DNA of 64,000 nucleotides from Paraburkholderia solisilvae (GCF_902859875.1 NZ_CADIKF010000006.1:110563-174562), one strand, 5' to 3'. Counted from the first letter of the stretch, positions 53,550 through 63,395 are shown. Notes: generated from the letters alone by a model not told the origin. A program made the numbers and translations.

Positions 53550-53924
53550 CTATTGGATAGCGCGATCTCGAACGACAGCACTACATGGCAGAAGCGTATC
53601 GGCTTCGTCAAGCTCGATAGCGTGATGGGTTCCCCATTCGATCAAGGAATACAGCACGGGCCGCAGGCTTTCGCCAAGTGAAGTCAGCCGGTATCCCTGA
53701 CTTTCGCGGGCGCTGGCTTGCCGGCTCACCATGCCGTGTTCCTCCAGTGCTCGCAGTTGCTCGATCAACACCTTCTGCGAGATGCCGGCAATGCGATTCT
53801 CCAGCTCGCACGTGCGTTGCGGGCCTTCCAGCAGCACGTAAAGGATGACCGCTTTCCAGCGTCCAGAAAGTACGGCTAGCGCGCGCTCGACGGGCAAGCC
53901 GGGTAGTCTCTTGATGATCTTCAT
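53550..53924 (-). CDS. HxlR-family transcriptional regulator 2
   Basis: A 124-residue HxlR regulator: ERALAVLSGRWKAVILYVLLEGPQRTCELENRIAG (quoted region 13-47 in part) and VLIEQLRALEEHGMVSRQ. The usual N-terminal cysteine of the YodB type is absent at the start; two cysteines lie at about 39 and 114. Divergent from the Old Yellow Enzyme gene by 86 bases, a common arrangement in which HxlR proteins repress quinone or enone reductases. Confidence 0.88.
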   Translation of the reverse strand: MKIIKRLPGLPVERALAVLSGRWKAVILYVLLEGPQRTCELENRIAGISQKVLIEQLRALEEHGMVSRQASARESQGYRLTSLGESLRPVLYSLIEWGTHHAIELDEADTLLPCSAVVRDRAIQ

Positions 53925-54010
53925 CGCGTACCACTAACCAAAGCGTGTGTGGATGGAAATGACTTTAGGCGAATAAGCTGCGGGTAAGCAAATTCACCGA
54001 AGGAATATCC

Positions 54011-55177
54011 ATGATAGACCCGTTCGAACCTCAACTGCTCGGCGCGACTGTCCCGCTGAAGAATCGCATTGTCATGCCGCCGATGACCCGGACACGGACG
54101 TCCGACGGTGACGTTCCCAATGCAATGATGGCGACGTATTACGGACAGCGTGCCGGCGCCGGTCTGATCATAACCGAAGCGACCGATGTGGCGCCGTCGA
54201 GCAAAGGCTACGCCTCTACACCTGGCATATACAGCGAAAAACAGCTGCAGGGCTGGCGGTTGGTGACCGATGAAGTTCATCGCAAAGGCGGCACGATATT
54301 TGTGCAGTTGTGGCACGTTGGCAGGATGGCTCATCCGTCACTGATGCCGAATGGCGAGGCGCCTTGGGGGGTGACTGAGCAAACGGCCGAGAATTCGGAT
54401 GTGTTCGCGCATGGCGAGGATGGCAAGCTGCGCTATATGCGTGCAGGGGCGCCGAGGCGCATCAGTACGGATGAAGTGTCGGCTTTGGTTGGAACTTTTG
54501 CGCAGGCTTTTGCTAATGCGTGGGAGGTCGGCTTTGATGGTGTCGAGATTCATGCGGCTAACGGCTATCTGTTCGAGCAGTTTACGAACTCGGTTCATAA
54601 CACTCGCACGGATCGCTACGGTGGCGGCAGTATGGAAGATCGGACGCGGTTTCTGATGGAAGTTGTTGACGCTGCGATGCGCGAGTTGGGGCCGGGGCGC
54701 GTAGGCGTGCGACTGTCTCCGTTCGGTGCGTATAACTCGATGCCTGAAGACCCGCTTGCCGAGGAGACGTTCCTGTACGTTTGCGAGCAATTGGCACGCC
54801 GTGGGGTGGCCTATATTCATGTGCTTTATCAGTTGCTGCCACGGGGGAATATGGAGAGCGCCGAGTTCAAGGAGCTTCATGTCGACCATGCTGTGCTTGC
54901 TAAGGCGCGGGCGGCGTTTCCGGGGGCGATTATCTGGTGTGGTGGGTTTACGGACCTTGAGAAGGTTCAGGCTGCGCTCGATACCGGGTTAGTGGATCTG
55001 GTTGCGATGGGGCGGCCGTATATTGGTAATCCGGATCTTGTCGAGCGTCTTAGGAACGGTTGGCCGTTGGTTGTGGCGGATCGGTCTGCTTATTACACCC
55101 GGAATGGCGAGGTGGGGCTCACGGACTTTGCAGCTTATTCGAAGGCTGGGGCTGGGGTTTTGTGCTGCCTGGATTAA
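54011..55177 (+). CDS. Old Yellow Enzyme-family alkene reductase (NemA-like)
   Basis: A 388-residue FMN-dependent TIM barrel. LKNRIVMPPMTRTR at the start, substrate-binding H and N in EIHAANGYLFEQF, FMN contacts in SVHNTRTDRYGGG and the C-terminal AMGRPYIGNPDLVERLRNG. Reduces activated alkenes, quinones or nitro compounds with NADPH. AAGGAAT lies before the ATG. Next to hxlR2 and osmC, it fits an electrophile and peroxide stress module. Confidence 0.93.
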   Translation: MIDPFEPQLLGATVPLKNRIVMPPMTRTRTSDGDVPNAMMATYYGQRAGAGLIITEATDVAPSSKGYASTPGIYSEKQLQGWRLVTDEVHRKGGTIFVQLWHVGRMAHPSLMPNGEAPWGVTEQTAENSDVFAHGEDGKLRYMRAGAPRRISTDEVSALVGTFAQAFANAWEVGFDGVEIHAANGYLFEQFTNSVHNTRTDRYGGGSMEDRTRFLMEVVDAAMRELGPGRVGVRLSPFGAYNSMPEDPLAEETFLYVCEQLARRGVAYIHVLYQLLPRGNMESAEFKELHVDHAVLAKARAAFPGAIIWCGGFTDLEKVQAALDTGLVDLVAMGRPYIGNPDLVERLRNGWPLVVADRSAYYTRNGEVGLTDFAAYSKAGAGVLCCLD

Positions 55178-55281
55178 ACACGCAGGGTGAGGGGCGGGGC
55201 CGGGTGGCTCCGCCGACGGTTGTGCGAAGCGATGTCGTGCTGGCGATCACATGCAGTGGACCAGACTGAATCTCACAGAGG

Positions 55282-55785
55282 TTGGTTTCTCATGCTGGCG
55301 CGCGTCGGCGCGAAACGACGTCCAATATGATCGGCAATACGCTGATCGCACTGCACCGTCATCCGGACCAGCTCGCGTTGTTGAAGCGCGACAGGCCGCT
55401 AGTGCCGAAGCGGTGCTCGAGTGCCTGCGGTGCGATGGGTCGGTACAAACGTGCGTGCGATCGCCACTGGAAGGTATCGAAGTCGATGGCGTCGAACTCG
55501 CGCGCGGCTCGTACATTTTTATGATGCCGGGTTCGGCCGATCGTGATCCGCTGAAATTCACCCAGCCGGATCGACTTCTTATCGAACGTGACGAAGCGCG
55601 CGCTGACGGTTGGCGCAGGGATTCATCACTGTCTGGGCTATCGCCTCGCACTGATCGAACTCGAGACGGCGCTTGATGTGCTGCTCGAGCGTTTGCCCAA
55701 TCCCGAGCTTCCCGAACTCGACCAGCCTGGCTGGAATCAGCGCGGCAATCTGCGCGGCGTGACTTCGCTGGTTGCGCGATGGTAG
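55282..55785 (+). pseudogene. Cytochrome P450 remnant, C-terminal part, several frameshifts
   Basis: Three plus-strand frames carry successive P450 pieces. First the I-helix and following helix ([20 protein letters not shown]), then [20 protein letters not shown] with the K' region, then the haem loop VGAGIHHCLGYRLALIELE and the normal C-terminus ending SLVARW. The N-terminal half is missing and at least two frame changes separate the pieces. A degraded copy, not an expressed enzyme. Confidence 0.85.
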
Positions 55786-56134
55786 GAATGCGCAACTCGT
55801 GACGGTACACGCGGGCTTTTTTTCCGATTGTGTTCCTGACGACGCAACCACGCGCGACAGTAATCACGGATAAAGCGGCGCGATTCAATGCTTCGGCAAT
55901 GACCGCATATCTTCGTTGTCGATTCTATTCGGCTTTCACGTCTTCGCGTTCGTAAGGAGCGACTGGTGGGCTCGGCGCACGAGTCCGGAATAGTGGCATA
56001 CCGACGAGTGTTTTGGTCGTGGATTGAAGATAGTTGTCAACGTTGGCTTCTTTCGTTGTGTGTGAAACACATGAGCGGAAGAGGTCTCTCTTGCAGCGAA
56101 TCGATCGACTGCGTGCTCGCGGATTCCAAAACCT
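55786..56134. promoter_or_regulatory. Spacer upstream of the type I secretion operon
   Basis: About 349 bases, less GC-rich than the genes around it, that must contain the promoter of the secretion operon. No FNR-like box, repeat or gene was recognised. Confidence 0.4.
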
Positions 56135-58303
56135 ATGGACGAGACCGAACAACTGCACGCTCCGACGAATGCGAGCACAAACACGAGCACGAACCCGGAC
56201 GCGAAGTCGGATCCGGGCCTCGCCGCGCTCATCATCATTGCGGGGTTTCATGGGCTGCCGGCGGAAGCGGAACAGCTTCGGCACGCGGCGGGCGGGAAGT
56301 CCACGCAATTCGACGACCGTGACCTCGTACTGTCCGCACGTTCGCTCGGACTGAAGGCTCGCAAGGTTCGCGTATCCGCGGACCGGCTCGCAAAGACGCC
56401 ACTTCCTGCGCTCGCGCTCGACAAGAATGGGCAGCATTTCATCGTCGCGGGCTGCGATAGTAAAAAGGCGTTGATACTCGAACACGGCACGGTCGCGCCG
56501 ACCATGAGCGCGCCCGAGACGGTGTTCGCCCGCTGCGACGGAGAGATGCTTGTCTTCGCATCGCGCGCGTCGCTTGCGGGCGACATGGCGCGTTTCGATT
56601 TCTCGTGGTTTATTCCGGCGGTCGTCAAGTACCGGCGTCTATTGCTCGAAGTACTGATCGTCTCCGCCGTGCTGCAGCTCTTCGGGCTGGTGTGGCCGCT
56701 GATGTTCCAGGTGGTGATGGACAAGGTGCTGGTGAACCGTGCGTTCAACACGCTGAACGTGGTCTGTCTTGCGTTGCTGGTGAGCACGGTGTTCGAGGTG
56801 CTGCTTACCGGGCTGCGCAACTATGTGTTCTCGCATACCGCGAATCGCATCGATGTCGAGCTCGGTGCGCGGCTCTTCCGGCATCTGCTGGCGTTGCCGC
56901 TTGCGTATTTCGCGGTACGGCGCGTCGGCGATACGGTCGCGCGAGTGCGCGAGCTCGAGAACATTCGCAGCTTCCTGACCGGGCAAGCGCTCACAGCCGT
57001 CATCGACATGTTCTTTTCCGTCATCTTTCTCGGTGTGATGCTGATTTATAGCGTGCCGCTTACGCTGATCGTAGTCTTTTCGCTGCCGATGTATGCGGGC
57101 ATCTCGATGACGTTCACGCCGATGCTGCGCGCGCGGCTCGACGAGAAGTTCGCGCGCGGCGCGGATAACCAGGCGTTCCTCGTCGAGACCGTGTCGGGTG
57201 CCGAAACCGTCAAGGCGATGGCCGTCGAACCGCAATTCACACGGCGCTGGGACAATCAGCTCGCGGCCTATGTGGCGGCCGGATTCCGCGTCAGCAACCT
57301 CGGCAACATCGGGCAACAGCTTATTCAGGGCGTCGGCAAGCTCGTGAACCTGATGTTGCTGTTTTTCGGCGCGCGCTTCGTGATCGAGGGCAAGATGTCG
57401 GTCGGCGAACTGGTTGCATTCAATATGATGTCTGAGCGCGTCGTCGCGCCCGTGCTGCGGCTCGCGCAGCTTTGGCAGGACTTTCAGCAAATCGGCATTT
57501 CGATGGCGCGCCTGGGCGACGTGCTCAATACGCGCACTGAGCTTGCGCAAAGCCGTCAGGCGTTGCCCGCGATCAAAGGCCATATCAGTTTCCAGAGCGT
57601 GCGGTTTCGCTACCGGCCCGACAGCGCGCCGGTTCTGCACGATATCTCGCTCGAGATTCGCGCGGGCGAGGTGGTCGGAATAGTGGGCCGCTCAGGCTCG
57701 GGCAAGAGCACGCTGACGAAGCTGCTGCAACGGCTGTATATGCCCGAGACGGGCCAGGTGCGCGTCGACGGCATCGACCTTGCGCTGGTCGACCCCGCGT
57801 GGCTGCGCCGCCAGATCGGCGTCGTGCTGCAGGAGAACCTGCTCTTCAATCGCTCGGTTCGCGACAATATCGCGGTGACCGATCCGGGCACTTCGTTAGA
57901 TCGCGTGATTTATGCGGCGAGACTCGCGGGCGCGCACGGCTTTATCTCCGAGATGCCGGAAGGCTACGACACAGTGGTCGGCGAGCATGGCGCGAACCTT
58001 TCCGGCGGGCAGCGCCAGCGCATTGCGATCGCTCGCGCGCTGATGACCGACCCGCGGATCCTGATCTTCGACGAGGCGACAAGCGCGCTCGACTTCGAAA
58101 CCGAACGCGTCATCCAGCAGAACATGCGCGCAATCTGCGACGGCCGCACGGTGATTATCATCGCGCACCGGCTTTCATCGGTCAGACATGCGAATCATAT
58201 TGTCGCGATGGACCATGGACGCATCGTCGAGCGCGGCGCGCATGAGGAATTGCTTGCGCGCGGCGGGTATTACGCGCATCTGATTTCGCTACAAAACGCG
58301 TGA
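56135..58303 (+). CDS. Type I secretion ABC transporter with C39-like domain
   Basis: A 722-residue exporter of the HlyB/LapB kind. Residues about 28-145 form a C39 peptidase-like domain (GLAALIIIAGFHGLPAEAEQ); the catalytic cysteine position is a small nonpolar residue, so it cannot cleave leader peptides and should only bind cargo. Six transmembrane helices follow (about 165-450). The NBD has Walker A GRSGSGKST, signature LSGGQRQR, Walker B ILIFDEATSALD and the H-loop IAHRLSS. The first 25 residues are Thr/Asn-rich. First gene of the secretion operon. Confidence 0.94.
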   Translation: MDETEQLHAPTNASTNTSTNPDAKSDPGLAALIIIAGFHGLPAEAEQLRHAAGGKSTQFDDRDLVLSARSLGLKARKVRVSADRLAKTPLPALALDKNGQHFIVAGCDSKKALILEHGTVAPTMSAPETVFARCDGEMLVFASRASLAGDMARFDFSWFIPAVVKYRRLLLEVLIVSAVLQLFGLVWPLMFQVVMDKVLVNRAFNTLNVVCLALLVSTVFEVLLTGLRNYVFSHTANRIDVELGARLFRHLLALPLAYFAVRRVGDTVARVRELENIRSFLTGQALTAVIDMFFSVIFLGVMLIYSVPLTLIVVFSLPMYAGISMTFTPMLRARLDEKFARGADNQAFLVETVSGAETVKAMAVEPQFTRRWDNQLAAYVAAGFRVSNLGNIGQQLIQGVGKLVNLMLLFFGARFVIEGKMSVGELVAFNMMSERVVAPVLRLAQLWQDFQQIGISMARLGDVLNTRTELAQSRQALPAIKGHISFQSVRFRYRPDSAPVLHDISLEIRAGEVVGIVGRSGSGKSTLTKLLQRLYMPETGQVRVDGIDLALVDPAWLRRQIGVVLQENLLFNRSVRDNIAVTDPGTSLDRVIYAARLAGAHGFISEMPEGYDTVVGEHGANLSGGQRQRIAIARALMTDPRILIFDEATSALDFETERVIQQNMRAICDGRTVIIIAHRLSSVRHANHIVAMDHGRIVERGAHEELLARGGYYAHLISLQNA

Positions 58304-58319
58304 CACGGCGGGGTCGATC

Positions 58320-59741
58320 ATGAAGCTCGTTCAATTGCAGGCATTCGGCGATCTGCTGCGACGCTACGGCGCGGTGTTTCGCGCCGCGTGGTCGATGCGC
58401 GCGCAACTCGACGGCGAGCCGAAACTTGCCTATGAGCGCGCGTTTCTGCCCGCCAATCTGGAACTGGTCGAAACGCCCGTGCATCCGGCACCGCGCTGGG
58501 CGATGCGCGTGCTGGTCGCATTTGCCGCGCTGGTGCTGCTGCTCGCGGTGTTCGGCAGGCTCGATATCGTCGCGGTCGCGGAAGGCAAGCTGATTCCGGA
58601 CGAGCGCGTGAAGATCATTCAGCCCGCGATTACCGGCGTTGTGCGCAGCATCCTTGTCGAAGACGGGCAACGCGTTCAGGCCGGGCAATTGCTGATGCAA
58701 CTCGATGCAACCCAGGCCGCGGCCGATTCCGACAGTGCGCGGACCTCGCGCATCGACGCGGCGCTCGCGGCCGCGCGCTCGCGCGCATTGCTCGATGCGC
58801 AGAGCGCCGGGCATGCGCCGGTGGTGCCGCCGGTCGATGGCGCGTCGGCCGTGCAGCAGGCGGAAATGCAGCATTTCGCGGACGGCTTGTATCGCGAGTA
58901 TCAGGACAAGCTCAACTCGTCCGCGGCGGAGCTTCATAAACGCGAGGCCGCGCTTCAGACGACTCGCGTCGAGATCGGCAAGCTGTCGGCGACCGCGCCG
59001 CTCGCGCGCCAGCAGGCGAACCAGTATCGCGCGCTCGCGACGGATAAATACGTCGCGCAAACCGACTATCTGACCAAGGAGCAGGCCGCGCTCGAACAGG
59101 AGCACGACCTGGCGGCGCGCGAAAGCAGCGCGCACGAGTTGATGGCCGCTGTTGACGAGCAACGCGCGGATCTTGCGTCGATCACATCGGAATTTCGCAG
59201 CAAGCAGCTCGATGCGCTCGACAAGGCCACGCAACAATACCGGCAAAGTCGCAATGACGAAACCAAGGCGGATACGCGCCAGCAGCTGTTGAGCGTGACC
59301 GCGCCGGTCGCGGGCACCGTGCAGCAACTCGCGGTACACACGTTAGGCGGCGTCGCGACGGCCGCGCAGGCGGTGATGGAAATCGTGCCGGACAATACGC
59401 TCGAAGTCGAGGCCAATATCGAGAACAAGGACATTGGATTTGTGCGGCCCGGACAAATCGCGCTCGTCAAGATCAAGGCGTTTCCATACACGACCTTCGG
59501 GTATCTGACCGGGACGGTCGTGTCGGTTTCGAACGATGCGGTGCAGGACAGAAAGCACGGCCTGATGTTCGTCACGCGTGTGCACTTGCCGACGAACCGG
59601 ATTCGCGCGAACGGCGCGTGGGTGCATCTGACGCCCGGTATGGAAGTGACCGCGGAGATTCACACGGGCAAGCGCAGCGTCGCCGACTATTTTCTGGACC
59701 CCGTCGTCCGTTCCGGCGAGGAGAGCCTGCGTGAGCGTTAG
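58320..59741 (+). CDS. HlyD-family membrane fusion protein
   Basis: A 473-residue adaptor. A cytoplasmic N-terminus is followed by one transmembrane helix (about residues 60-82), a lipoyl half (GVVRSILVEDGQRVQAGQLL), a long coiled coil (about 135-310), the second lipoyl half (VTAPVAGTVQQLAVHTLGG) and the beta-barrel ending in HLTPGMEVTAEIHTGKRSVADYFL. This is the classic HlyD end. It starts 16 bases after the ABC gene. Confidence 0.94.
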   Translation: MKLVQLQAFGDLLRRYGAVFRAAWSMRAQLDGEPKLAYERAFLPANLELVETPVHPAPRWAMRVLVAFAALVLLLAVFGRLDIVAVAEGKLIPDERVKIIQPAITGVVRSILVEDGQRVQAGQLLMQLDATQAAADSDSARTSRIDAALAAARSRALLDAQSAGHAPVVPPVDGASAVQQAEMQHFADGLYREYQDKLNSSAAELHKREAALQTTRVEIGKLSATAPLARQQANQYRALATDKYVAQTDYLTKEQAALEQEHDLAARESSAHELMAAVDEQRADLASITSEFRSKQLDALDKATQQYRQSRNDETKADTRQQLLSVTAPVAGTVQQLAVHTLGGVATAAQAVMEIVPDNTLEVEANIENKDIGFVRPGQIALVKIKAFPYTTFGYLTGTVVSVSNDAVQDRKHGLMFVTRVHLPTNRIRANGAWVHLTPGMEVTAEIHTGKRSVADYFLDPVVRSGEESLRER

Positions 59742-61194
59742 GACCGTGTCCCGCACGTCGATGCGACGAGGGGGGGCGCTCGCGCTGTTGCTCTGCTGCG
59801 GTTCGTCTGCCGCATGGGGTTTCGATCCGCTGCTGACTGGTTCTGCGGTGCCCCCTACGGCGGCCGCGAACATGCTCGGCGACGGCTCCGCGGACGTCTG
59901 CGTATTCGGCGCGTTGCCGGACCCATTGCCTTTGCAGGACGCCGTCGAGCGTGCGCTCTGCAATAATCCGCGGACGCGCGAAGCATGGGGGCAAGTCAAG
60001 CTCGAGGCCGCGCGTGTGGGGCAGGGGCGCGCCGCGTATTTGCCGAACATCACCGGAAGCTGGCAGGGTGTGCGCGACGATCAGAAGACCGATATCGACA
60101 ACCTGCCGCAGTTCAACTCGAACTTCCGCAATTTTCTGCGGACCGAAAGCGTGTCGCTGAGCTGGGTGCTCTACGATTTCGGCGGGCGCGCAGCGGCGCT
60201 CAAAAGCGAGACGGAACTGCTCGCGGCCGCACAGGCGAACCAGCAGGCCGTGCTCGATATGGCCTTTGCCAAGGTCGCGAAAGACTACTATGCGGCGCAA
60301 GCCGCGCAAGGCGCGCTCGCCGCCGCACAGCAAATCGAGCGGACCGCGAACGACAGCGTGCAGGCAGCGACCGCGCGCACGGACAAGGGCATCGCGCCGA
60401 TCACGGATCAATTGCAGGCGCAGACGCAGTATGCCGAGGCGGTCGTGAATCTGACGAAAGCGCAGGGCGACCGGCAGGACGCACTTGGCGTGCTGGCGAA
60501 CGATATGAATCTCGACCCGAACGCGCCGATCACATTGCCTGACGTAGGCGAAGGCGTGATGCCGGATCAGGCGTTCAATGGATCGATTGCCGATCTGATC
60601 GACGAAGCGAAGCGCACACATCCAAGCGTGCGGGCGGCCGAGGCGCGCGTCGAAGCCGCGCTCGCGAAGATAAAACAGACGCGTGCCGAAGGTTTGCCGA
60701 GCGTGAGCCTTGTCGCGAAGTACAGCAGAAACAACGAGCCGACCAGCTTCGAAATCGGGCAGCCGCAACTTCCGACGACGGGCAGCGAATGGTACGTGGG
60801 CTTTCAGGTGACGATCCCGATCTTCTCAGGGTTCCTGAGGACATACCAGGTACGCGAACAGCAGGCGCGCGCCCAACTCGAAAGCGACGCGCTTGACGAA
60901 ACACGACAGCAGGTCGGTCTCGATGTGTGGACGAGTTACGAGGCGCTGCAGACCGCGACTCACATCCTCGATAACAGCGCGATGCTGCTCGATATCTCGA
61001 CGCGTTCGTATGCGGCGGCCCAGCATCGCTATACGGTAGGGGTCGGCAGTATTCTCGAATTGCTCAACGCGCAGTCCGCGCTGGCGGGCGCGAAGCGGCA
61101 GCGCATCCAGGCGCTGACCGACTGGCGTTCCGCGCGGCTGCAACTGGCCGCGAGGCTCGGCGAAATAGGCATGTGGAGCCTGCCGGGCGACTGA
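59731..61194 (+). CDS. TolC-family outer-membrane channel of type I secretion
   Basis: A 487-residue OEP protein with a Sec signal peptide (residues 1-30, ending near AAWG). TolC-type repeats: LQDAVERALCNNPRTREAWGQ and a second at SIADLIDEAKRTHPSVRAAEARVEAAL (first residues quoted). GSILELLNAQSALAGAK matches the C-terminal helix. The GTG start overlaps the hlyD-like stop by 11 bases and has GAGGAGAG upstream; an ATG ten codons later is the alternative. Third gene of the operon. Confidence 0.92.
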   Translation: MSVRTVSRTSMRRGGALALLLCCGSSAAWGFDPLLTGSAVPPTAAANMLGDGSADVCVFGALPDPLPLQDAVERALCNNPRTREAWGQVKLEAARVGQGRAAYLPNITGSWQGVRDDQKTDIDNLPQFNSNFRNFLRTESVSLSWVLYDFGGRAAALKSETELLAAAQANQQAVLDMAFAKVAKDYYAAQAAQGALAAAQQIERTANDSVQAATARTDKGIAPITDQLQAQTQYAEAVVNLTKAQGDRQDALGVLANDMNLDPNAPITLPDVGEGVMPDQAFNGSIADLIDEAKRTHPSVRAAEARVEAALAKIKQTRAEGLPSVSLVAKYSRNNEPTSFEIGQPQLPTTGSEWYVGFQVTIPIFSGFLRTYQVREQQARAQLESDALDETRQQVGLDVWTSYEALQTATHILDNSAMLLDISTRSYAAAQHRYTVGVGSILELLNAQSALAGAKRQRIQALTDWRSARLQLAARLGEIGMWSLPGD

Positions 61195-61556
61195 GCCGCG
61201 TTATGCGAATACGTGTTTCATTTCATTTTGCCGTGCATTTCGCTATGCGTCGAAATGCGAAATCATTTCGTGTGAATCGCAATTAATATTTCCGGTTTTC
61301 CGGAATTTTCAATTTCGTGTTAATCGACGGATATGGCGAAGAATTATTGCCCCGCATTTGGATTTTAATTAGTGCGCGGGAATATCGATTTGAGTGGGGG
61401 TGTTTAACTAACGATTACGCGTAACGGCGCAGCGCCGCTTGTATCGGGCAAAGCAACCTGATCGCGTGGTTATTTCCAGGATTTTCCTGTGGCGATTATC
61501 GACACAATTCCGAATGTCCTGGACGAGTACTTTTCCCATTTGATCTGGAGCGCAAG
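61195..61556 (+). promoter_or_regulatory. AT-rich leader upstream of the putative secreted protein
   Basis: These 362 bases are clearly richer in A and T than any other stretch here (AATTAATATT, TTTTAATTAG). They should contain a separate promoter for the downstream gene and perhaps a long 5' leader or H-NS target. No gene is seen in them. Confidence 0.6.
61290..61309 (+). terminator. Terminator after the type I secretion operon
   Basis: TTCCGG (61290-61295), loop TTTT, CCGGAA (61300-61305), then TTTT. A short stem with a T-run about 95 bases after the tolC-like stop. Confidence 0.55.
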
Positions 61557-62444
61557 ATGAACGACATGCAACCTAACACTCAAGGCAATGGCATGACTCC
61601 GATGAAGGTGCCAGAGCAGATTACCAACAATCCGGATGGCACCTCGACGGTGATCTTCCCGGAAGGCACGTCCGGCAATAACAACGATGTCGTTCGGGAA
61701 TTCTCGGGACAGAACGGCACGGGTACGCTGCTCTTGCAGCTCAGCGACCTGACGGACGGCACTTCGGAAGTGTTTGACGCCGATCCCGCGTCGATCCAGA
61801 AGATCGTCGGCCAGGTCGGCCAGGCCTTTGGCATCCCCGATGTGGCATCGTTGGTGACGTCGATCGACGTCAGGTTCAGTGGCCCCAACGAAACGGGTAA
61901 GGCGTTGTCGGGCACGGTCGATACGACGCTGGGCGACTCTTACGAGTTCAGTCTCTCTGATGGATTGAAGCCTGGCGAGATTGTTTCGGTAAAGGAATTT
62001 ACCGGCCCGAATGGGACCGGCAACTTCGATGAGACGATCGATGTGTTCGGCAACGGCGACATCCAGATCAACGCGTTCAACGGCAATAGCGGCCTTACGC
62101 AGGGCGTCACCGCGATGCAGGAGGATTTCAATACGAGTGGCGAACTGGCAAAAGTGCGGGACCAGTTGCAGAACGGCGACGTGCTAGTGGAGAACTTCAA
62201 CTATGACGCGAATGGAAAGGAAATCGGCGGGACCTTGCAGGAGTTCAATGCGCAGAACCAGCTGGTGTCGCAGGTGAACGTCGCGCCGAGCAGTCAGCCG
62301 CTTCCGACGCTTGGCGGGCAGCAGGCGATCGCGAATATCGTTGCGGCAATCGCGGGGCTCAATATACCGGTGCCCGGCAGCGCGACCGCAGCGGTTGCCC
62401 CGCCGCAGCAGCCGAAGGTGATGCTCGCGAGCGCGCATCATTGA
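61557..62444 (+). CDS. Putative type I secreted protein without RTX repeats
   Basis: A 295-residue acidic protein with no cysteine, no Sec signal and no transmembrane segment, rich in Asn, Gly, Asp, Thr and Gln, as in many type I cargo proteins. A degenerate motif (F(S/T)GxNxTG) occurs three times: VREFSGQNGTG (46-56), VRFSGPNETG (105-114) and VKEFTGPNGTG (145-155). No GGxGxDxUx nonapeptides. The C-terminus is Ala/Pro-rich and ends PKVMLASAHH. TGGAG lies before the ATG. It follows the secretion operon directly after an AT-rich leader. Function unknown; cargo status is inferred from position and composition. Confidence 0.75.
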   Translation: MNDMQPNTQGNGMTPMKVPEQITNNPDGTSTVIFPEGTSGNNNDVVREFSGQNGTGTLLLQLSDLTDGTSEVFDADPASIQKIVGQVGQAFGIPDVASLVTSIDVRFSGPNETGKALSGTVDTTLGDSYEFSLSDGLKPGEIVSVKEFTGPNGTGNFDETIDVFGNGDIQINAFNGNSGLTQGVTAMQEDFNTSGELAKVRDQLQNGDVLVENFNYDANGKEIGGTLQEFNAQNQLVSQVNVAPSSQPLPTLGGQQAIANIVAAIAGLNIPVPGSATAAVAPPQQPKVMLASAHH

Positions 62445-62641
62445 GCTTCGTGCTCGCAGCTGTTAAGCGTGTTTCGTAAGCGCATTTGTCTAAGCGCATC
62501 AACAGGAAAGGGCGGCGCCGTGTTCGCCATCGCACGGCATCGTGCGTGAGCGCGCATCGTGTGCCGCCTTGACCTGCGTGTGTCGGCGCGCTGAGCCGGT
62601 CGCTTGCCTTGCGATCGTAGCGCATTGACTGAAGATATTTC

Positions 62642-62716
62642 GTGGAACTGAGACAGCTTCGTCACTTCGTGGCCGTCGCCGAAGAAGCCAATTTCACGCG
62701 TGCGGCCGACCGTTGC
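62642..62716 (+). pseudogene. LysR N-terminal remnant
   Basis: A GTG-initiated frame encodes 25 residues of a LysR N-terminus (ELRQLRHFVAVAEEANFTRA) and then loses similarity at RCHTAKS. The rest of the gene is absent. The break abuts the 3' end of a transporter remnant on the other strand, marking a deletion or recombination junction. Confidence 0.75.
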
Positions 62717-62734
62717 CATACTGCCAAAAGTACC

Positions 62735-63395
62735 AACCGCATCTTGTCTATCGGCGGCATATCGCAGGTTCAAGCTCGCCCGCGCGCCAATCCGCGAGGC
62801 GATCGGTGTATCGCTGGCAATGAACATCGCGATAAAAGTGACCGCACCGGCGAGCGTGACGAATGCGCCGACCCAGCTGAGTCCGCCGTGCGCGAGTAGA
62901 AGCCGTGCCGCGTACGGTGTGAATGAAGCGCCGGGAATGTCGCCAAGGTTGTACGACACAGACGCGCCCGAGTAGCGAACCTCGATCGGAAAAAGGCCCG
63001 ACAGCACCGCGCCCATCGGGCCGAGCACGATGCCCATCATGCCAAAGCACATGCTGAGGCACAGCAGCGCGCGCATTGGCGAGCCCGAACCGAGCAGCGG
63101 CGCTAACGCAAAACCCGCAAGCATGCACGGCGTGGAGCCGACCAGCACGATGCGCCACGACCCGAAGCGATCCGCGAGCGCGGCCGATATCACCGTGGTC
63201 GCGGCTGCGGCGAAGATGGAAATGCAAAGCGGCCCTGGAAACTGGACACGTGGAATACTGCTGACCTGTGTTCCATAATCGAGCACGAACACAGACGCGA
63301 TCGAAAAACACGCATAGCTCGCGACCATCGCAAGCGAGCCAAGCGGCAGGTTCCGGCCGTAGCGGCGAAGCAGTTTTCCCAAAGGCAACGCGAGA
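62735..63395 (-). pseudogene. MFS transporter remnant, C-terminal half
   Basis: An intact frame segment covers about TM6-TM12 of a metabolite:H+ symporter-like MFS protein: GKLLRRYGRNLPLGSLAMVA at its start, SAALADRFGSWRIVLVG as second motif A and FPIEVRYSGASVSYNLGD. The N-terminal half is missing. A nominal ATG upstream belongs to a neighbouring remnant read in another frame. At its 3' end it meets the LysR remnant. Confidence 0.8.

Noticed and set aside
61557..62444. Classic RTX toxin
   Set aside because: No GGxGxDxUx repeats were found on reading the whole protein.
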